In this document: positions 11,087 through 20,184 of the stretch, in pieces
Numbering within the stretch: the first letter of the stretch is position 1
How the letters are laid out: each line of letters opens with the position of its first letter
Source of the DNA: Ancylobacter koreensis
GTDB taxonomy: Bacteria; Pseudomonadota; Alphaproteobacteria; Rhizobiales; Xanthobacteraceae
Length of the DNA: 64,000 nt
Direction of reading: 5' to 3'
Assembly (NCBI RefSeq): GCF_023016525.1
Contig: NZ_JALKCG010000007.1
Coordinates: forward strand, 1 to 64,000
Translations under genes and position numbers: made by a program
Notes under the pieces: model-generated
The model's input: the letters and a program-made list of their open reading frames with translations, nothing else
Told to the model about the DNA's origin: nothing
Database searches by the model: none

Positions 11087-12019
11087 ATGCGCCGCCTCGA
11101 CAATATCGACCTGCGCCTGCTGCGCGTCTTCGTGGTGCTGGCCGAAGAGGGTGGCTTCCAGGATGCGCAGATTGCGCTCAACCTGTCGCAGTCGACGCTT
11201 TCCACCCATCTCGCCGCGCTGGAACGCAAGCTCGGCGGCCAGCTCTGCGAGCGCGGGCGGGCGGGGTTCCGCCTGACGCCCTTCGGGGAGTCGACGCTCG
11301 CCGCCGCCAAGCGTCTGTTCGAGGATATCGAGGCGTTCCACGGTCGCGTCGGGCGGGACCGGCGCCAGCTTGTCGGGCGGCTGCGCGTCGGCATCGTCGA
11401 CGGCGTGGTGACGAGCCCGCAGCTCGGGCTGCAGACCGCGCTCGCCCGCTACATGGACTATGCGTCGGAAGTCTTCGTCGACCTCGAACTCGGCACGCCG
11501 CTCGACCTCGAACGGGCGCTGATGGACGGCGCTCGCGACGTGGTGGTCGGTCCGTTCTCGCAGAAGGTGCCGGGCATCACCTATGTGCCGCTGCACCGGG
11601 AGGCGCAGGCGCTCTATTGCGGGCGCGGCCATCCGCTCTTCGCGCTTCCGGCCGGCGAGATCGGTCATGCCCGCATCGAGGAGGCGCTGTTCTCCGTGCG
11701 GCGCTACCGGCACCTCGACGACCTCTACCGGGTCAACCACCCGCGCGCGAGCGGCGCCATCGTGCAGATGGAGGCGCAGGTGATGATGATCCTGTCCGGC
11801 CGCTTCATCGGCTACCTGCCGCGCCATATCGGCGAGGACTGGGTGCGGCGCGGGCAGATGCGTGTGCTGCGGCCGGAGAGCTACGGCTTCGAATCCCAGC
11901 ACTTCGCGGCGACCCGGCGGCTCAAGGGCGAGCAGCCGCTGGCCGACGCCTTCATCCGCGAATTGCGGCAGCAGGCGCGGCGTGCGCCGGAGGACGCGCC
12001 GGATCAGGTGAGCCTGTAG
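11087..12019 (+). CDS. LysR-family transcriptional regulator
   Basis: A 310-residue LysR protein. The N-terminal helix-turn-helix reads LRVFVVLAEEGGFQDAQIAL then LNLSQSTLSTHLAALERKLG, and the effector-binding domain starts near residue 95 (GRLRVGIVDG). An in-frame TTG two codons upstream is less likely than the ATG used here. Divergent placement from the SDR-creatininase-ureohydrolase operon and the palindrome between them suggest it regulates that operon, with a pathway compound as effector (inference). Its 3' end overlaps the convergent chain-length gene by 16 bp. Confidence 0.9.
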   Translation: MRRLDNIDLRLLRVFVVLAEEGGFQDAQIALNLSQSTLSTHLAALERKLGGQLCERGRAGFRLTPFGESTLAAAKRLFEDIEAFHGRVGRDRRQLVGRLRVGIVDGVVTSPQLGLQTALARYMDYASEVFVDLELGTPLDLERALMDGARDVVVGPFSQKVPGITYVPLHREAQALYCGRGHPLFALPAGEIGHARIEEALFSVRRYRHLDDLYRVNHPRASGAIVQMEAQVMMILSGRFIGYLPRHIGEDWVRRGQMRVLRPESYGFESQHFAATRRLKGEQPLADAFIRELRQQARRAPEDAPDQVSL

Positions 12020-14118
12020 ATCCAGCCGGGCAGGATGTAGCGGCGGCCGATGAAGACGAAGCCGAGCGGCACCCCGCCATGGTCGATCACGCTCTCGCGC
12101 TGGGCGAGCGCGGGCGCCTTGCGCGTCTTCTCGGCGCGCAGCACCAGCACGTTGCCGTCCACCAGCTCCTCGAAGCGGTGGCCGGCGGCGTCGGCATCGC
12201 GCGCGGTGGCGCAGATCACCACCGCCTCGAAGGTGGCGTCGATCTCGTCCATCATCCGGCGCGCATCCGCGCCCGACAGGCGGATGTCGAGGAGGCGCGA
12301 GCGGGAGCGGTCGCGCAGCACCCAGAGCAGCGGCACGTCGCTCGGTGCCACATAGAGCCCGCCGACCTCGCGCGCGCCGATGCCCCCGGTCGTGTCGACC
12401 GCCGGCGCGGTGAGGTCGACGAACAGCGTGCGCAGGCCGCGCTGGGCGGTGATCTCGGCCGCCACTCCGGCCGCCAGTGGCACCAGCGCCTCATCCGGCT
12501 CGGCGGCGAGGAACTGGACGCGGCGCAGCGGCACGCCGTCGACTTCGGTGTCGAGCAGCAGCGCGGCAAGCCCGCCGAGGTCGCGTTCGTCGGCGCCCTC
12601 GTCGTCGCGTGAGCGGCTGGCGTATTCGCCCAGCATGGGCAGCGAAAGCCCGCGCTCGGCCTCGTGCGGCATGATGAAGGAAGTGCGCAGCGCCGCAGCG
12701 ACGGCGCCAGCCGCAACGCCGAACAATATGCCACCGAGCACGCCGGCGCCGAGCAGCGGCAGGCGCAGGTTGCGGCTGGTGACGGCGGCGCCGGCCTCCT
12801 GCACGAGGCGCACGCTCGACTGGCGCTCATTGGCGGCAGCTTCCTCGATCTGCGCGGCGGTCGCCCGGCGCAGATATTCGCGGTAGCTCTCGTTCAGCGT
12901 GTCGCGACGGCGGTTCAGCTCGACCAGCTCGGTCTCGGCCATGCGCAGCTCGGCGAGGCGCTTCTCGGCGACCTGCTGCTGGTCGGCGAGTTCCTTCTCC
13001 TGCTGGCCGAGCGCGTCCGCCTCGATGCGCAGCGACAGAAGCATGTTGCTGAGATAGGCGATGGACGGGTTCCGCACGTCGCGCGTGGTCTGGTAGGCGC
13101 GCTGGTTGCGAGTGGCGATCTGCTGGCGAACAGTTTCGATCTTGCGGTTGATCTCGCGCATCATCGAGCCGTTCGGCGCGTATTGCAGGGCGATGCGGTC
13201 GCGCTCCACCAGCAGGCGGCTGAGCAGGGCGTTGTCGTCGTCGCCACCGGCGGAATCGGCGTTCTGGTCGAAGTCGAACACCTTCTCCGGCTGGCCCTTG
13301 AGCTGGCGATCGGCCTCGGCGATCTGGCTGGCAACCGCGACGCGGCGCTCGGCGACCTGCCGGCGGCGCTGCACCACCGCGTCGACCTGGTTGGCGGCGA
13401 GCACGGCGTCCTGGGTGAAGTCGATGATGCCGGCGCGGGACTTGAGCAGCTCGACGGCGGAATCCGCCTCGCCCAGCTCGCGCTTGAAGCGGTCGACTTC
13501 CAGCTTGAGGAAGCGGGCGGTCGGGTTCTGCATGATGGCGCGGCGGCGCGCCAGATAGACCTGCACCAGCTTATCGGCCGTCTCCACCGCGAGGTCACGA
13601 TTCGCCAGGGTGAAAGAGACGTCGATGACGTTCGAGCCGTCGCGCACGCTCACCCTGAGGTCGGTGCGGAAGCGGGCGATGGCGCGGTCCATGGGGCTCG
13701 CATTACCCAACAGCTCGCGCACGCGGTTGAGCAAGCCCGGCGGATAGAGCCGGTCGATGCCGATCTCCTCGATCACCGTGCGGATGACGTCTGCGCTCTC
13801 GATGATCTGCACCTCGGATTCGACCTGCTTGAGGCCCTCGATGGAGAGCACGGCCGGGCCGCTGTCGGTGATGTTCTGCTGGTTCGTCACCTCGCGGCTG
13901 ACGATCACCATCAGGAGGCTCGATGCGGTGTATTCGGTCTTGGCCAGCGTCGCGGCGGCGACGCCGACCGCCACCGGGATGAGCCCGAACAGGATGACGA
14001 CGCGGATGTGGAAGAAGGCGGAGATCAGGAAATCACGGATCGTGAAGCCGGACGCCCAGCTGCCGGCGGCCGGCGCCGGGCCGTCAAACTCGCCGGCTTG
14101 CGCGCCCGACATCGACAT
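12004..14118 (-). CDS. Exopolysaccharide chain-length/export protein (Wzz/GNVR family)
   Basis: This 704-residue inner-membrane protein is a polysaccharide co-polymerase that sets chain length and links polymerase to exporter. It has a first membrane helix at about 32-52 (VVILFGLIPVAVGVAAATLA) and a long periplasmic coiled-coil region of about 150-430 rich in Glu/Arg/Gln. A second helix at about 455-478 (LLGAGVLGGILFGVAAGAVA) precedes a cytosolic C-terminal domain of about 220 residues. That domain resembles a BY-kinase (Wzc/ExoP) fold, but I see no Walker A motif, so it is probably catalytically dead. The ATG follows AGAGGAAG. It is downstream of the flippase on the same strand. Confidence 0.85.
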   Translation of the reverse strand: MSMSGAQAGEFDGPAPAAGSWASGFTIRDFLISAFFHIRVVILFGLIPVAVGVAAATLAKTEYTASSLLMVIVSREVTNQQNITDSGPAVLSIEGLKQVESEVQIIESADVIRTVIEEIGIDRLYPPGLLNRVRELLGNASPMDRAIARFRTDLRVSVRDGSNVIDVSFTLANRDLAVETADKLVQVYLARRRAIMQNPTARFLKLEVDRFKRELGEADSAVELLKSRAGIIDFTQDAVLAANQVDAVVQRRRQVAERRVAVASQIAEADRQLKGQPEKVFDFDQNADSAGGDDDNALLSRLLVERDRIALQYAPNGSMMREINRKIETVRQQIATRNQRAYQTTRDVRNPSIAYLSNMLLSLRIEADALGQQEKELADQQQVAEKRLAELRMAETELVELNRRRDTLNESYREYLRRATAAQIEEAAANERQSSVRLVQEAGAAVTSRNLRLPLLGAGVLGGILFGVAAGAVAAALRTSFIMPHEAERGLSLPMLGEYASRSRDDEGADERDLGGLAALLLDTEVDGVPLRRVQFLAAEPDEALVPLAAGVAAEITAQRGLRTLFVDLTAPAVDTTGGIGAREVGGLYVAPSDVPLLWVLRDRSRSRLLDIRLSGADARRMMDEIDATFEAVVICATARDADAAGHRFEELVDGNVLVLRAEKTRKAPALAQRESVIDHGGVPLGFVFIGRRYILPGWIYRLT

Positions 14119-14243
14119 TCCGCTTCCTCTGGCCTCCACGGGCGGCGCGTGCCCGGCAGCGCCCCGGCCATGGCGCGCCACGTGAATTTGCCCGATTAGG
14201 CCTAATGCCCGGTAAACGCGGCGTTCCCAAGGTCAGGCCGGCC

Positions 14244-15545
14244 TCAGAAGGCGCGCGGCAGGACGTGGCGCACGGCGAGGGCGGTGCCCACTGCGCCCTG
14301 CAAGATGACCAGCGCGCTCAGCACCGCCGCGCCGTTCATGCCGAACAGCGGCACCAGCACGGCGCCGGCGAGCGCGCAAACCGCGAGCTGCGCGGCATTC
14401 AGCCAGCGCAGCATGCCGCCATGACCGGTCATCGCCAGCATGATGTCCTGGCAGGGCAGCAGGCAGTTCACCAGCTGGCCGAGGCTCATGATGACCAGCG
14501 CGGCAGCGGCGATCTCGAACCCCGGCCCGATCAGGGCGAGCAGGGGGGCGGGGAAGAACATCATCACCGCCAGCGGCGGCAGGCCGCACAGCGCCACGAG
14601 CAGGCGGGCGCGGCGGTTCTGCGCGCGCAGGCCCTCCCAGTCACCGAGGCGGTGCAGCGAGGCGAAGCGCGGCGCGCAGATGGCCCCGATGGAGATGATG
14701 ACCACCCAGATCAGCATGGAGAGCCGGCTGGCCACGCTGAAGGCGCCGACATCGGTGGGCGAGGCGAAGACGGCGAGCAGCAGCAGCGGCACCGAGTTGA
14801 GCGAGACCTGCACCACCTCGACGATGCCGAGCGGCAGCGCGGTGCGCCACAGCGCCGGCAGCGCCTGCGCTGCGGCGACCGTCTCGGGATCGGCCGAGCG
14901 GCGCTGCACGGAGCGCCCGCGTGGAATGAGCGCGAGGCCGATCAGCGCCGAGGCGAGGTTGGCGGCGGCCAGCGTGTAGAGCATGCCGTCGAGCGACTGC
15001 ACCCCGGCCAGCATGGCGGCGAGCGCGAAGGACGGCCAGGCGGCGTTCTGCACCCATTGGCCGGCGACCGAGCGCCCGTAGCCGAACAGCACGTTGGCGA
15101 CATAGACGCACATGGCCTGCGGGACAATCGACGCCGCGCCGATCGTCAGGGGCCGCACGAGATCGGGGTCGTCGAACACGTGCCGCGAGGCCGGAACCGC
15201 CAGCGCCAGCGTGGCCAGTGTCGCCGCCACGCTGCCGAGCGCGGTCCAGCCGAAGCCGGTGAGCATGGCCGAGCGCGCCTCCGCCAGCCGGCCTATGGCG
15301 AGGTCGCCGGCGATGTGGCGCACGGAGGCCTTCTCGAAGCCGGCGCGGGCGAGGGTGGCGGCGAGCCCCATCCAGGTCATGCAGAGGAAGTAGAGCCCCG
15401 CCTCGTGCGCGCCGAGGATGCGCGCGGCGAGCATGTAGAGGCCCAGCTTGGCGACCAGCTCCACGCCGCGCGCGACGAGGCCGCCGGCATAGGGGCCGTA
15501 GACGGCGATCAGCCGCCGCAGCTCGGGAAGGCGCGCCTTGCTCAT
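14244..15545 (-). CDS. Polysaccharide flippase, Wzx/MATE-like
   Basis: This membrane protein has about 433 residues and a dozen or more hydrophobic helices. It opens with VYGPYAGGLVARGVELVAKL and AARILGAHEAGLYFL, typical of Wzx-type lipid-linked oligosaccharide flippases, and contains charged helix ends such as FEKASVRHI. It would move undecaprenyl-linked repeat units across the inner membrane for Wzy-type polymerisation. The start at MSKARL has no strong ribosome site; an upstream in-frame ATG adds 16 basic residues. It is transcribed with the chain-length gene and diverges from the + strand export genes across about 100 bp. Confidence 0.85.
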   Translation of the reverse strand: MSKARLPELRRLIAVYGPYAGGLVARGVELVAKLGLYMLAARILGAHEAGLYFLCMTWMGLAATLARAGFEKASVRHIAGDLAIGRLAEARSAMLTGFGWTALGSVAATLATLALAVPASRHVFDDPDLVRPLTIGAASIVPQAMCVYVANVLFGYGRSVAGQWVQNAAWPSFALAAMLAGVQSLDGMLYTLAAANLASALIGLALIPRGRSVQRRSADPETVAAAQALPALWRTALPLGIVEVVQVSLNSVPLLLLAVFASPTDVGAFSVASRLSMLIWVVIISIGAICAPRFASLHRLGDWEGLRAQNRRARLLVALCGLPPLAVMMFFPAPLLALIGPGFEIAAAALVIMSLGQLVNCLLPCQDIMLAMTGHGGMLRWLNAAQLAVCALAGAVLVPLFGMNGAAVLSALVILQGAVGTALAVRHVLPRAF

Positions 15546-15647
15546 GCTGTGCAACCGGGTGCGGCGTCGCGCGAGACAGCGGCGGGGCGCCATGGCATAT
15601 GCGGCACCTGTGCCACCGGGCGAGTCGCTCAAGGGGACATACGTCGC

Positions 15648-16088
15648 ATGAACCATGGCCGCCGCGCCGCCGCAAGGCTCCGCCGCGCCGCTTCCGGCCC
15701 GGCCCTCCTGTGGGTTCTGGCCGGGGCGTGGTTGCTGGCCTGCGGGGCCGCGCTGCCCCTCCACGCGCAATCGGGCATCAGCGATCTGCCGGTACCCGAG
15801 ATCGACCCGTTGATCGACCCGGCGCCCTTCGACGGGCGCCTCGCCATTCGCGACTATATGCGGGCGGTGCTGCCGCCGCGCTGGTGGGCGAACGAGCCGC
15901 AATTCTCGCTCGGGGCCTTCGCGGTGACGATCCACCCGCCGGACGACTGGCGAGGCAACCCGACCTCGGCGGTGATGCGCCTGTGTCCGCCGAGCTACAG
16001 CGTGCTGTGGACCAAGCTCGACCGCATCGAACTCACCCCCTTCTACCGCAACGCGACGCGCACCGGCGTGACCTGCCGGAAAGGCTGA
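15648..16088 (+). CDS. Secreted protein of unknown function in EPS locus
   Basis: A 146-residue protein with a basic N-terminus, a hydrophobic stretch (about 21-36) and a likely signal-peptidase cut after LHA near residue 40. The mature part, about 105 residues, contains two Trp in PPRWWAN and a C-terminal half with two Cys (RLCPPSYS and TGVTCRKG) that could form a disulfide in the periplasm. GGGGA lies 11 bases before the ATG. I do not recognise the family. Its place at the head of the + strand exopolysaccharide genes suggests a periplasmic accessory role, which is inference. Confidence 0.65.
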   Translation: MNHGRRAAARLRRAASGPALLWVLAGAWLLACGAALPLHAQSGISDLPVPEIDPLIDPAPFDGRLAIRDYMRAVLPPRWWANEPQFSLGAFAVTIHPPDDWRGNPTSAVMRLCPPSYSVLWTKLDRIELTPFYRNATRTGVTCRKG

Positions 16089-16275
16089 TGCAGCGCCGGA
16101 TTGGCGAGCGCTGCCAATCCGTTAACCATTAAACCTTCCATTAACCGCGTTCGTTTAGAGGTGAGGTGTCGCGGACCCGTTCCGCCGCGCCGATTCCGCT
16201 GTTGCGCGCCACGTCGCACGGCGGGGCCGGTGTTCGATGTGCAGGCTGGCCGGAAGTCAGTCGGGAGCCGATGTA

Positions 16276-17118
16276 ATGCGTAGACGCCTGAGCGGTGACG
16301 GTCCGGTCGCCACGCCCTTTCCGCCGCTGGCGCGCGGCGGGCGGGGGCTGCGCGCGGCCGGGCTGCTGCTGATCGGGCTTCTCGCGGCGAGCTGCCAGAC
16401 CAGTCGCGACACCACCGGCTCGGTCGGCCGTCCGGCGCCGGCCGGCGACGCCTTCACGACGGGTCAAGAGCTGCGCTTCACCGAGGTGAACCCCACCGGC
16501 TTCCGTCCGTGGAGCAGCCAGATGCCGCCCTACCGGCTCGGCGCCGGCGACAAGCTGAAGATCAAGTATTTCCTCACCCGCGAAATGGACGAGGAACTCG
16601 TCGTCGCGCCCGACGGCACCGTCGCCCCGCGCGCCATCGGTCAGCTCAAGGTCGAGGGGCTGACGCTCGCCGGCGCGCAGGAAGTGGTGCGCCGCGCCTC
16701 CAAGGTCGAACTGGCCGACCAGAAGGTCGTCATCTCGCTGGAGGAGGCGGTCTCCGCCAAGGTGTATATCGGCGGCATGGTCGAGAAGCCGGGCCCGTAC
16801 AATCTGGCCGACATGCGCAACGGCACGCTGCAGAGCATCCTCACCGCCGGCGGCTTCACCGACGAGGCGCGCACCGGGCAGGTGGCGATCATCCGGCGCG
16901 GGCCGGACAACCTGCCCATGCTACGCCTGATCAATGTGAAGGAAATCGTGCAGACCGGCTTCACGCTCGACGACGTGCAGCTCGCGGCGGGCGACATCAT
17001 CTATGTGCCGCGCAGCTCGGTCTCCGAGCTCAATGTCTGGATCGACCAGTTCATCAACAAGGTTGTGCCCTTCCAGCGCACCTTCAACTATACGCTGGGC
17101 ACGCAGAGCCTGAACTGA
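16276..17118 (+). CDS. Polysaccharide export lipoprotein, Wza/GumB-like
   Basis: This 280-residue outer-membrane polysaccharide exporter has an N-terminal signal with a lipobox-like LLAASC. The polysaccharide-export domain starts at PYRLGAGDKLKIKYF, followed by the SLBB-like region (AKVYIGGMVEKPGPY, then GTLQSILTAGGF). The C-terminus is short, WIDQFINKVVPF, as in GumB-type proteins rather than the larger Wza with its full helical barrel segment. The start used is the second in-frame ATG, next to GGGAG. It should partner the chain-length protein at 12004-14118. Confidence 0.9.
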   Translation: MRRRLSGDGPVATPFPPLARGGRGLRAAGLLLIGLLAASCQTSRDTTGSVGRPAPAGDAFTTGQELRFTEVNPTGFRPWSSQMPPYRLGAGDKLKIKYFLTREMDEELVVAPDGTVAPRAIGQLKVEGLTLAGAQEVVRRASKVELADQKVVISLEEAVSAKVYIGGMVEKPGPYNLADMRNGTLQSILTAGGFTDEARTGQVAIIRRGPDNLPMLRLINVKEIVQTGFTLDDVQLAAGDIIYVPRSSVSELNVWIDQFINKVVPFQRTFNYTLGTQSLN

Positions 17119-17148
17119 GGGCCGGCGGGCAGGCGAGGAGCACGGCCG

Positions 17149-17988
17149 ATGGCCGACGCGTCGGGCGAATTGGCGGACGGCCCGGCGGCCGGGAGGGCGG
17201 GCGATGTGGCGGGCACGCCACCGCAGGCGGAATTCCTCGGCGTGCCGATCGCCCGGCTCGATGCCGGCGAGGCGGCCGCGCTCATCGCCGCACGACCCGC
17301 GGACGCGCCCTTCGCCTATGTGGTGACGCCGAACGCCGCCCATCTCAACCGGCTGACCCGGCTCGCTGACACGCGCCTGCGCGCCGCCTATGACGGGGCC
17401 TGGCTGCGCCTGATGGACGGGCAACTGCCGCGCGCGCTGGCCCGGCGGCTGTTCGGGCTCGCGCTGCCGCACGCCGCCGGCAGCGACGTGACCGACCTGC
17501 TGCTGCGCCGCCATGTCCGCCCGCAGGACAGGGTGACGGTGATCGGCGGCAGCGGCGAACTGGTCTCGCGGCTGAAGGAGATGTTCGGCCTGCGCGAGAT
17601 CGCCCATCTCAACCCCTCCATGGGTTTCATCGCGCGGCCCGCCGAGGTCGCCGCCTGCGTCGACTTCGTGATCGCCCATCCCGCGCGTTACGTGTTCCTC
17701 GTCGTCGGCGCGCCGCAGAGCGAATATCTCGCCCATGAGGTGGCGCTGCGCGGCGGCGCGGTGGGCTGCGGGCTCTGCGTCGGCTCCTCGCTCAGCTTCT
17801 CCACCGGCATGGTGCCGCGCGCGCCGCAACTCATGCGCCGGCTGGGCCTCGAAGGGGTGTACCGGCTGGCGCTCAACCCGCGCGCCCATGCGCGGCGCGT
17901 CTTCATCGATTCGCTGCCGATCCTGTGGATCGCGCTGCGGGTGCGGTTCGATCCGTCCGCCTACGGGATCGGGAAGGCGCGGCGATGA
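17149..17988 (+). CDS. WecG/TagA/CpsF-family glycosyltransferase
   Basis: A 279-residue cytosolic glycosyltransferase of the WecG/TagA/CpsF (GT26) family, which adds sugars to undecaprenyl-linked intermediates. Family signs are VVTPNAAHLNRL near residue 60, DGAWLRLMDGQ, VTVIGGSGELVSRLKE, LNPSMGF, and FLVVGAPQSEYLAHE followed by GLCVGSSLSFSTGMVPRAP. The C-terminus contains the usual GLEGVYRLALNPRAHARR. The first 30 residues are low complexity. The stop overlaps the ATG of the next gene, indicating translational coupling with the polymerase. Confidence 0.9.
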   Translation: MADASGELADGPAAGRAGDVAGTPPQAEFLGVPIARLDAGEAAALIAARPADAPFAYVVTPNAAHLNRLTRLADTRLRAAYDGAWLRLMDGQLPRALARRLFGLALPHAAGSDVTDLLLRRHVRPQDRVTVIGGSGELVSRLKEMFGLREIAHLNPSMGFIARPAEVAACVDFVIAHPARYVFLVVGAPQSEYLAHEVALRGGAVGCGLCVGSSLSFSTGMVPRAPQLMRRLGLEGVYRLALNPRAHARRVFIDSLPILWIALRVRFDPSAYGIGKARR

Positions 17989-19325
17989 GGGTGGCCGGCC
18001 GGCGCAAGGCGGCGGTCACGCTGCCGCGGGCCTTCACCCCCGTGGTCGAGCCGCAGACCGGTGAGCGCTTCTCCGGCGCGATGACGATGGCGCTGCTGCT
18101 CGGCTGCCTGCCGCTCTTCGCGCAGAGCTTCTACTATCTGCACGAATTCACGCTTCCCTATCTGCTGTCGAAGGGATGGCCGGTCCTCACGCTTCCCGCC
18201 AGCCTCTACGCGGCGCTGCGGCTGCAGCTGCCGGCGCGGCGGCTCTATCTCATCTATTTCGCCTATGCGCTGGGCCTCACCCCGTTCATCTCGATCCTCC
18301 AGCTCGGCAACGGTCTGGTCGACGCGATCATCACCACGGTGAAGATCTGGCCGCTGACCTATTATTTCGGCCTCTCGGCGGTGCTGTTCTGGCTGTCGCC
18401 CACCTTCTTGCGGACGAAGACGGCGCTGGTGGTGCTGGGCGCGGGCACCTTCATCCTGATGCTGGCGCTCTGGATCCTGATGCCGTCGAGCTCCTATGTG
18501 AACGATCCCCAGCTCGGCAAGCTGTTCATGATCGAGGAGGAGCGCGGCTACCGCATCTACATGCCGATGTTCTTCGGCGCGCTGTACCTGTTCTATCTCA
18601 CCCGCAGCTTCATACAGCGGCCGAACGTGCTGGTGCCGCTGGCGATCCTGCTCGGTTTCGTCCTGCTGCTGACCATCTACAAGCAGCGCGCCGCCATCGC
18701 CGCCATGTTCCTGGTGTGCGGCTATGGCTTCCTCATCTCGCTGGCGCCGCGCCTGCGCCTGCTGGCGGGCGGCCTCGCAGTGGCGACGGTGCCGCTGGCG
18801 CTCGCCTATTTCATGTTGCGCGATATCGAAGGGCTGACGGATTCGCTCGGCGGCTCGCTCACCGTGCGCCAGACCTCCTTCGCGCTCGGCTCGGCCTTTC
18901 TCGGCGAGGACCCGTGGCGCTGGCTGTTCGGCGTGGGCGCCACCACGCGCTTCGGCAGCATCACGCTGGCCGACATCTTCCAGAACAGCAATTTCTACGT
19001 CGCCGACCTCGGCTGGTTCGGAGTCGTGTTCGAATACGGCATCGTCGGCGCGGTGTTGCTGGCCGGGCTCTATGTGCTGAGCTACTTCGTGCTGCTGCGC
19101 GCCGCGCGCGTCGGCGACGACCCGATGCAACTCGCCCTGTCCGACTACGTGCTCTACATGCTGATCACCTCGCCAGTCTATTCGCTGGTGTTCACCCCCG
19201 GCGAGCTCGGCGTCGTGCTGGCGCTCGGCGTCTATATGAGCCGGGTGCATGGCCGCCTGCCCTCGACAGCCGCGCCGGCCCACCGCATAAGCTTTTCCAC
19301 CCACCGACATCGCACCAGGACCTGA
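17985..19325 (+). CDS. O-antigen ligase/Wzy-like polysaccharide polymerase
   Basis: A 446-residue integral membrane protein with roughly ten or more hydrophobic segments and a large loop before the last helices. Sequence identity in this class is low, so the call rests on topology and on context between a WecG-like transferase and an FkbM enzyme in a locus that also has flippase, co-polymerase and exporter. The segment TIYKQRAAIAAM then FGVGATTRFGSI fits the loop region of Wzy/WaaL-type proteins. The ATG overlaps the previous stop (ATGA), so the two are coupled. It may also be an ExoQ-like polymerase. Confidence 0.75.
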   Translation: MRVAGRRKAAVTLPRAFTPVVEPQTGERFSGAMTMALLLGCLPLFAQSFYYLHEFTLPYLLSKGWPVLTLPASLYAALRLQLPARRLYLIYFAYALGLTPFISILQLGNGLVDAIITTVKIWPLTYYFGLSAVLFWLSPTFLRTKTALVVLGAGTFILMLALWILMPSSSYVNDPQLGKLFMIEEERGYRIYMPMFFGALYLFYLTRSFIQRPNVLVPLAILLGFVLLLTIYKQRAAIAAMFLVCGYGFLISLAPRLRLLAGGLAVATVPLALAYFMLRDIEGLTDSLGGSLTVRQTSFALGSAFLGEDPWRWLFGVGATTRFGSITLADIFQNSNFYVADLGWFGVVFEYGIVGAVLLAGLYVLSYFVLLRAARVGDDPMQLALSDYVLYMLITSPVYSLVFTPGELGVVLALGVYMSRVHGRLPSTAAPAHRISFSTHRHRTRT

Positions 19326-19326
19326 C

Positions 19327-20178
19327 ATGCTGCGCCGCGTCGCCAAGCTGCTGCACGAACCCGCCTTCCGCCGCGCGCCCCTGACGGTGATCGGGCGCGG
19401 CGTCGCGCTGGCCTTCAATGTCGCGCTTCGGCGCAGCCCGGTGTTCGAGCTGGTGCCGGGCGCCCGGCTGCGCGTGCCCGCCGACCTGCGCTTCACCTCG
19501 GTGACGGCCTATCTGCTGCGCGACGCGGTGGAGCCGGAGCTGGACTATCTGCAGAAATTCGTTGGCAAGGGCGACGTCTTCGTCGATGTCGGCGCGAATG
19601 TCGGTCTGTTCACCCTGAAGGCGGCGCCGCGCGCGGGCCGGGTGGTGGCGGTGGAGCCGGGCACCGAGGCGGGCGGCCAGCTCGACGCCAACATCGCGCT
19701 GAACAGCTTCCGGAATGTCGCGGTCGTGCGCAAGGCGCTGTCCGACGCGCCAGGCAACGCGGCGCTGTTTCACAACCCGCTCGGCCACGACCCGCAGGCC
19801 TATTCGCTGGTGAGCGACGGCTCGAACGCCGGCAGCGAGACGGTGGAACTGACGACGCTCGACCTGCTCGTGCGCGATCTCGCCTTGCCGCGCGTCGACT
19901 GCATCAAGATCGACGTGGAAGGCGCCGAGGGGCAGGTGATCGCCGGAGCTTCGGAAACACTGGCCGCCTATCATCCCACGGTGATCTTCGAGATGAACTG
20001 CCCCACGCTGGTCACCGCGGGCGGCGACACGGCGGCGGCGTGGAACCGGCTCGCCGCGCTCGGCTACCGTTTCGAGCGGCTGGACGACGATGGCGGCCTG
20101 CATCCGCTCGCGGAGCGCCCGTCCGATTTCATGAACATCATTGCTCGCCACCCCGAGGGGCCGGCCCTGCGCGCCTGA
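19327..20178 (+). CDS. FkbM-family methyltransferase
   Basis: A 283-residue SAM-dependent methyltransferase of the FkbM family. The SAM loop is VFVDVGANVGLFTLKAA near residue 85, followed by VVAVEPGTEAGGQLDANI, the central KIDVEGAEGQVIAGA and a C-terminal GYRFERLDDD. The N-terminus, ELDYLQKFVGKGD, is also typical. It probably O-methylates a sugar of the polymer made here. It begins one base after the polymerase stop, so it is part of the same transcript. The target sugar cannot be read from the sequence. Confidence 0.88.
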   Translation: MLRRVAKLLHEPAFRRAPLTVIGRGVALAFNVALRRSPVFELVPGARLRVPADLRFTSVTAYLLRDAVEPELDYLQKFVGKGDVFVDVGANVGLFTLKAAPRAGRVVAVEPGTEAGGQLDANIALNSFRNVAVVRKALSDAPGNAALFHNPLGHDPQAYSLVSDGSNAGSETVELTTLDLLVRDLALPRVDCIKIDVEGAEGQVIAGASETLAAYHPTVIFEMNCPTLVTAGGDTAAAWNRLAALGYRFERLDDDGGLHPLAERPSDFMNIIARHPEGPALRA

Positions 20179-20184
20179 GGGCGC

